Part shown: positions 62,309-64,000 of the stretch, piece by piece
Layout: each line of letters starts with the position of its first letter
Position numbering within the stretch: position 1 is the stretch's first letter
Source of the DNA: Mycobacterium sp. GA-1285
Lineage (GTDB): Bacteria > Actinomycetota > Actinomycetes > Mycobacteriales > Mycobacteriaceae
Assembly: GCF_001499905.1 (NCBI RefSeq)
Contig: NZ_LQIS01000005.1
Span: forward strand, 91,814 to 155,813
Reading direction: 5' to 3'
DNA: 64,000 nt
Position numbers and translations under genes: made by a program
Notes under the pieces: model-generated
What the model was told of the DNA's origin: nothing
Database searches by the model: none
The model's input: the letters and a program-made list of their open reading frames with translations, nothing else

Positions 62309-63667
62309 TCAACTGTGGTCGTCTGTGACGCCGCGTTCGGCCGCGATCGCGGAGCGGCTCGGTAATGGGCCCCGAATACGCAGATACGTTTCGGTGTACC
62401 GCTCCGATATCCGGGTCCCCGCGAACTCCGACGGGATCACGTCGTTGGTCTTGACGCGCCATTCGTTGAGGAGCAGCGCGAGATCGTCGGCGATGGATTC
62501 TGCCTCCGAACCACCCTGGGCCAGAAGGTTGTTCGACTCGTTGGGATCGGCGCGCAGGTCGTAGAGCTCTCGCTGCGGTCGCTGCGCCCGCGAGAGGGGC
62601 GCGACGAGGCGGCCGGGCGCACTGTCGGCGATGTCCCACGGCAGTTCCAACAAAGGGCGCGACGCGTAGTTCTCGATGTAGCTGTATGCCTTGGTGCGGA
62701 CCGCGCGGATCGGGTCGAAGGAGTCGTGGTAGGTCTTCGTCGTGTACACCTCGGTGCGTACCGGCTTGTCCGGGGCGGCCAGCAGGCCGACCTTGTGGGA
62801 GAGCCCCTCCACGTCGGCTGGTACCTCGACACCGAGGAGTTCGAGCAGCGTGGGAAGCAGGTCCACACCGCTGAACAACTCGTCGTAGACCTTCGGTGCG
62901 ATGTTCGCGCCGCGCGGTGGCCGCAAGATCATCGCGATGCCCGTGCCCGCGTCGTACAACGTCGATTTGGCGCGGGGAAGTGCGGGGCCGTGGTCGGTCG
63001 TGAACACTACCCATGTGGTGCGGTCGAGACCGGTCGCCGAAAGGGTGTCGAGCAGACGGCCGACCGCCGCATCGGCCACCGCGATCGATCCGTAGAACTC
63101 GGCGAGGTCCTGCCGGACCTCCGCGGTGTCGGGCAGGAATTCGGGGACGGCGACACCTGCGGCATCGGCCGGTTCGTACCTGTCGCGCGGATACGGGCGA
63201 TGTGTCTCGAAGAATCCCGCCGTCAACAGGAATGGCTTCTCGGGCGGATCGCTGAGCCACCGCGTCGCCTGTTCGACGACGTATTCACAGTATGAATTCG
63301 AGACGTCGAACTCGTCGAAACCGAGCTTCGCCGGATACGAGGTTTCGTGTTGCATTCCGAACAAGGCGGTATACCAACCAGATTCGGACATGATCTGTGG
63401 CAGCGTCCGAACACCCGCGCGATACTCCCAGCCATGGTGGGCGAGGCCGACGAGACCATTGCTATGGGGGTAGCGACCGGTGAACAACGACCCTCGTGAT
63501 GGGGAGCAGAGCGGCGCAGTCGCGTGCGCGCGGGTGAACAGAATGCTTTCGGCAGCGAATTCATCGAGACGCGGACTCGACACGTCGCGGTGATCGTACG
63601 CGCCGAGATAGCGGCCGAGGTCGTGCCAGTGAACGATCAGCACGTTGTCTCGGCGCGGGTCTGTCAC
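62309..63667 (-). CDS. Type I sulfatase (Rv0296c-like)
   Basis: 452 residues from GTG 63667; a longer form to 63724 would add an unlikely leader. Formylglycine-generating motif C-S-P-S-R-G near 53-58, matching C-x-P-x-R, makes this an arylsulfatase-fold enzyme. Other metal/active-site pieces are H-W-H-D-L-G near 13, F-F-E-T-H-R-P-Y near 150 and T-T-D-H-G-P near 225. It would hydrolyse a sulfate ester, perhaps one made by Stf0 72 bp downstream; this link is inferred from layout. Confidence 0.92.
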   Translation of the reverse strand: MTDPRRDNVLIVHWHDLGRYLGAYDHRDVSSPRLDEFAAESILFTRAHATAPLCSPSRGSLFTGRYPHSNGLVGLAHHGWEYRAGVRTLPQIMSESGWYTALFGMQHETSYPAKLGFDEFDVSNSYCEYVVEQATRWLSDPPEKPFLLTAGFFETHRPYPRDRYEPADAAGVAVPEFLPDTAEVRQDLAEFYGSIAVADAAVGRLLDTLSATGLDRTTWVVFTTDHGPALPRAKSTLYDAGTGIAMILRPPRGANIAPKVYDELFSGVDLLPTLLELLGVEVPADVEGLSHKVGLLAAPDKPVRTEVYTTKTYHDSFDPIRAVRTKAYSYIENYASRPLLELPWDIADSAPGRLVAPLSRAQRPQRELYDLRADPNESNNLLAQGGSEAESIADDLALLLNEWRVKTNDVIPSEFAGTRISERYTETYLRIRGPLPSRSAIAAERGVTDDHS

Positions 63668-63852
63668 TGTACGTCCTTTCGTCGTCGGCACCCCTACTTC
63701 AACGTGCCGGCGCCGATCGGGCAAGCCTTCGCCTCGGCCGGCGCGTTATTCACAAGCGTCTGGCCCCGTCGGGTTATCCCCAAGTTGGGATTCATCCTCA
63801 GATGGGTTGTCACGGCTGTGTGTCGACGTCCCGGTTCGATATGGTCGATCAC

Positions 63853-63926
63853 ATGTTCGATGAGCTGGCGGCGGCGGCGAGCAGCGCCCGAGGTGCGGAT
63901 GCGGTCGGGACGTGGGCGCGGGTGGA
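63853..63926 (+). pseudogene. Truncated HNH-endonuclease (DUF222/13E12-type) gene start
   Basis: From ATG 63853 the frame reads M-F-D-E-L-A-A-A-A-S-S-A-R-G-A-D-A-V-G-T-W-A-R-V-E-N, the typical N-terminus of mycobacterial DUF222 HNH proteins, but family similarity stops after about 25 codons and an IS3-type transposase sequence begins in another frame. A fragment, not a working gene. The 185 bp before it (63668-63852) show no recognisable feature. Confidence 0.6.
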
Positions 63927-64000
63927 AAACGACTGCACGAAGCCCTCGGCTACGTCCCACCCGCCGAATACGAGGCCGCCCTCACCGGCACATCACACCC
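63927..64000 (+). pseudogene. IS3-family transposase remnant (C-terminal end), continues past window
   Basis: Reading from 63927 gives K-R-L-H-E-A-L-G-Y-V-P-P-A-E-Y-E-A-A-L, the hallmark C-terminus of IS3-type orfB integrases (R-L-H-x-x-L-G-x-x-P-P-x-E-Y-E). The catalytic DDE part, which would lie upstream, is absent and replaced by the HNH fragment, so this is a 5'-truncated relic. The end beyond base 64000 is unseen. Confidence 0.7.

Overview
The window is high-GC DNA, packed with genes and full of GTG starts and 1-4 bp stop/start overlaps. Gene content is that of a mycobacterium, most likely a fast-growing environmental one (Mycolicibacterium type). The strongest evidence is a complete ESX-3 type VII secretion locus (eccA3 to eccE3, 44.9-59.4 kb). 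It is flanked by genes that, from memory, follow the order of the M. tuberculosis Rv0269c-Rv0296c block: PolD2-like primase/polymerase, fadD2, fadE6, Rv0272c-, Rv0274-, Rv0275c- and Rv0276-like genes, ESX-3, then Rv0293c-like, tam, stf0 and a sulfatase. No database search was run; names rest on recognised motifs and gene order.

Layout. 1-1.25 kb: a minus-strand run of membrane proteins, two of them only 39 and 52 residues, cut by the window edge. 1.3-18 kb: an accessory CoA-thioester catabolic cluster (two acyl-CoA ligases, five crotonases, an acyl-CoA dehydrogenase, a double hot-dog dehydratase, an SDR, a DUF35/thiolase-like pair, an HpcH/HpaI aldolase, a TauD-type dioxygenase, a D-2-hydroxyacid dehydrogenase and an amidohydrolase). 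It looks able to activate, beta-oxidise and cleave an unidentified carboxylic acid. 18-27 kb: a TetR regulator, two divergent acyl-CoA dehydrogenases around a perfect palindrome, a sixth crotonase, a DapB-like reductase with a nitroreductase, a BrkB-like membrane protein, and a nitrilase-family hydrolase beside a second TetR gene. 27-34 kb: a LigD-type polymerase, a CobW GTPase, a DUF4383 protein, two coiled-coil proteins, a purine permease, MarR, a DinB/TIGR03086-like protein, a NYN protein and a STAS protein. 34.4-64 kb: the conserved ESX-3 neighbourhood, ending in a chimeric remnant of an HNH-endonuclease gene and an IS3-type transposase.

How the genes work together. The ESX-3 genes encode the membrane complex (EccB3, EccC3, EccD3, EccE3), the mycosin MycP3, the cytosolic EccA3 and EspG3, and the substrates EsxG/EsxH and PE5/PPE4, in one tightly packed operon. 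Two IdeR-like boxes precede eccA3, which fits control by iron. fadD2 and fadE6 upstream are a separate fatty-acid activation and dehydrogenation module.

Most unusual points: (i) four apparent single-base indels in three genes between 28.2 and 32.9 kb, one of which lets the cobW frame run through a 15-bp minisatellite into the polymerase gene; (ii) three separate 15-bp tandem duplications; (iii) several strong palindromic operators, including a motif shared by a tetR promoter and a divergent promoter 4 kb away; (iv) two micro-proteins in a membrane-protein operon; (v) an undescribed catabolic cluster whose crotonases and thiolase lack usual catalytic residues. No rRNA, tRNA, CRISPR array or intact insertion sequence was seen. 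No gene-free stretch exceeds 300 bases.
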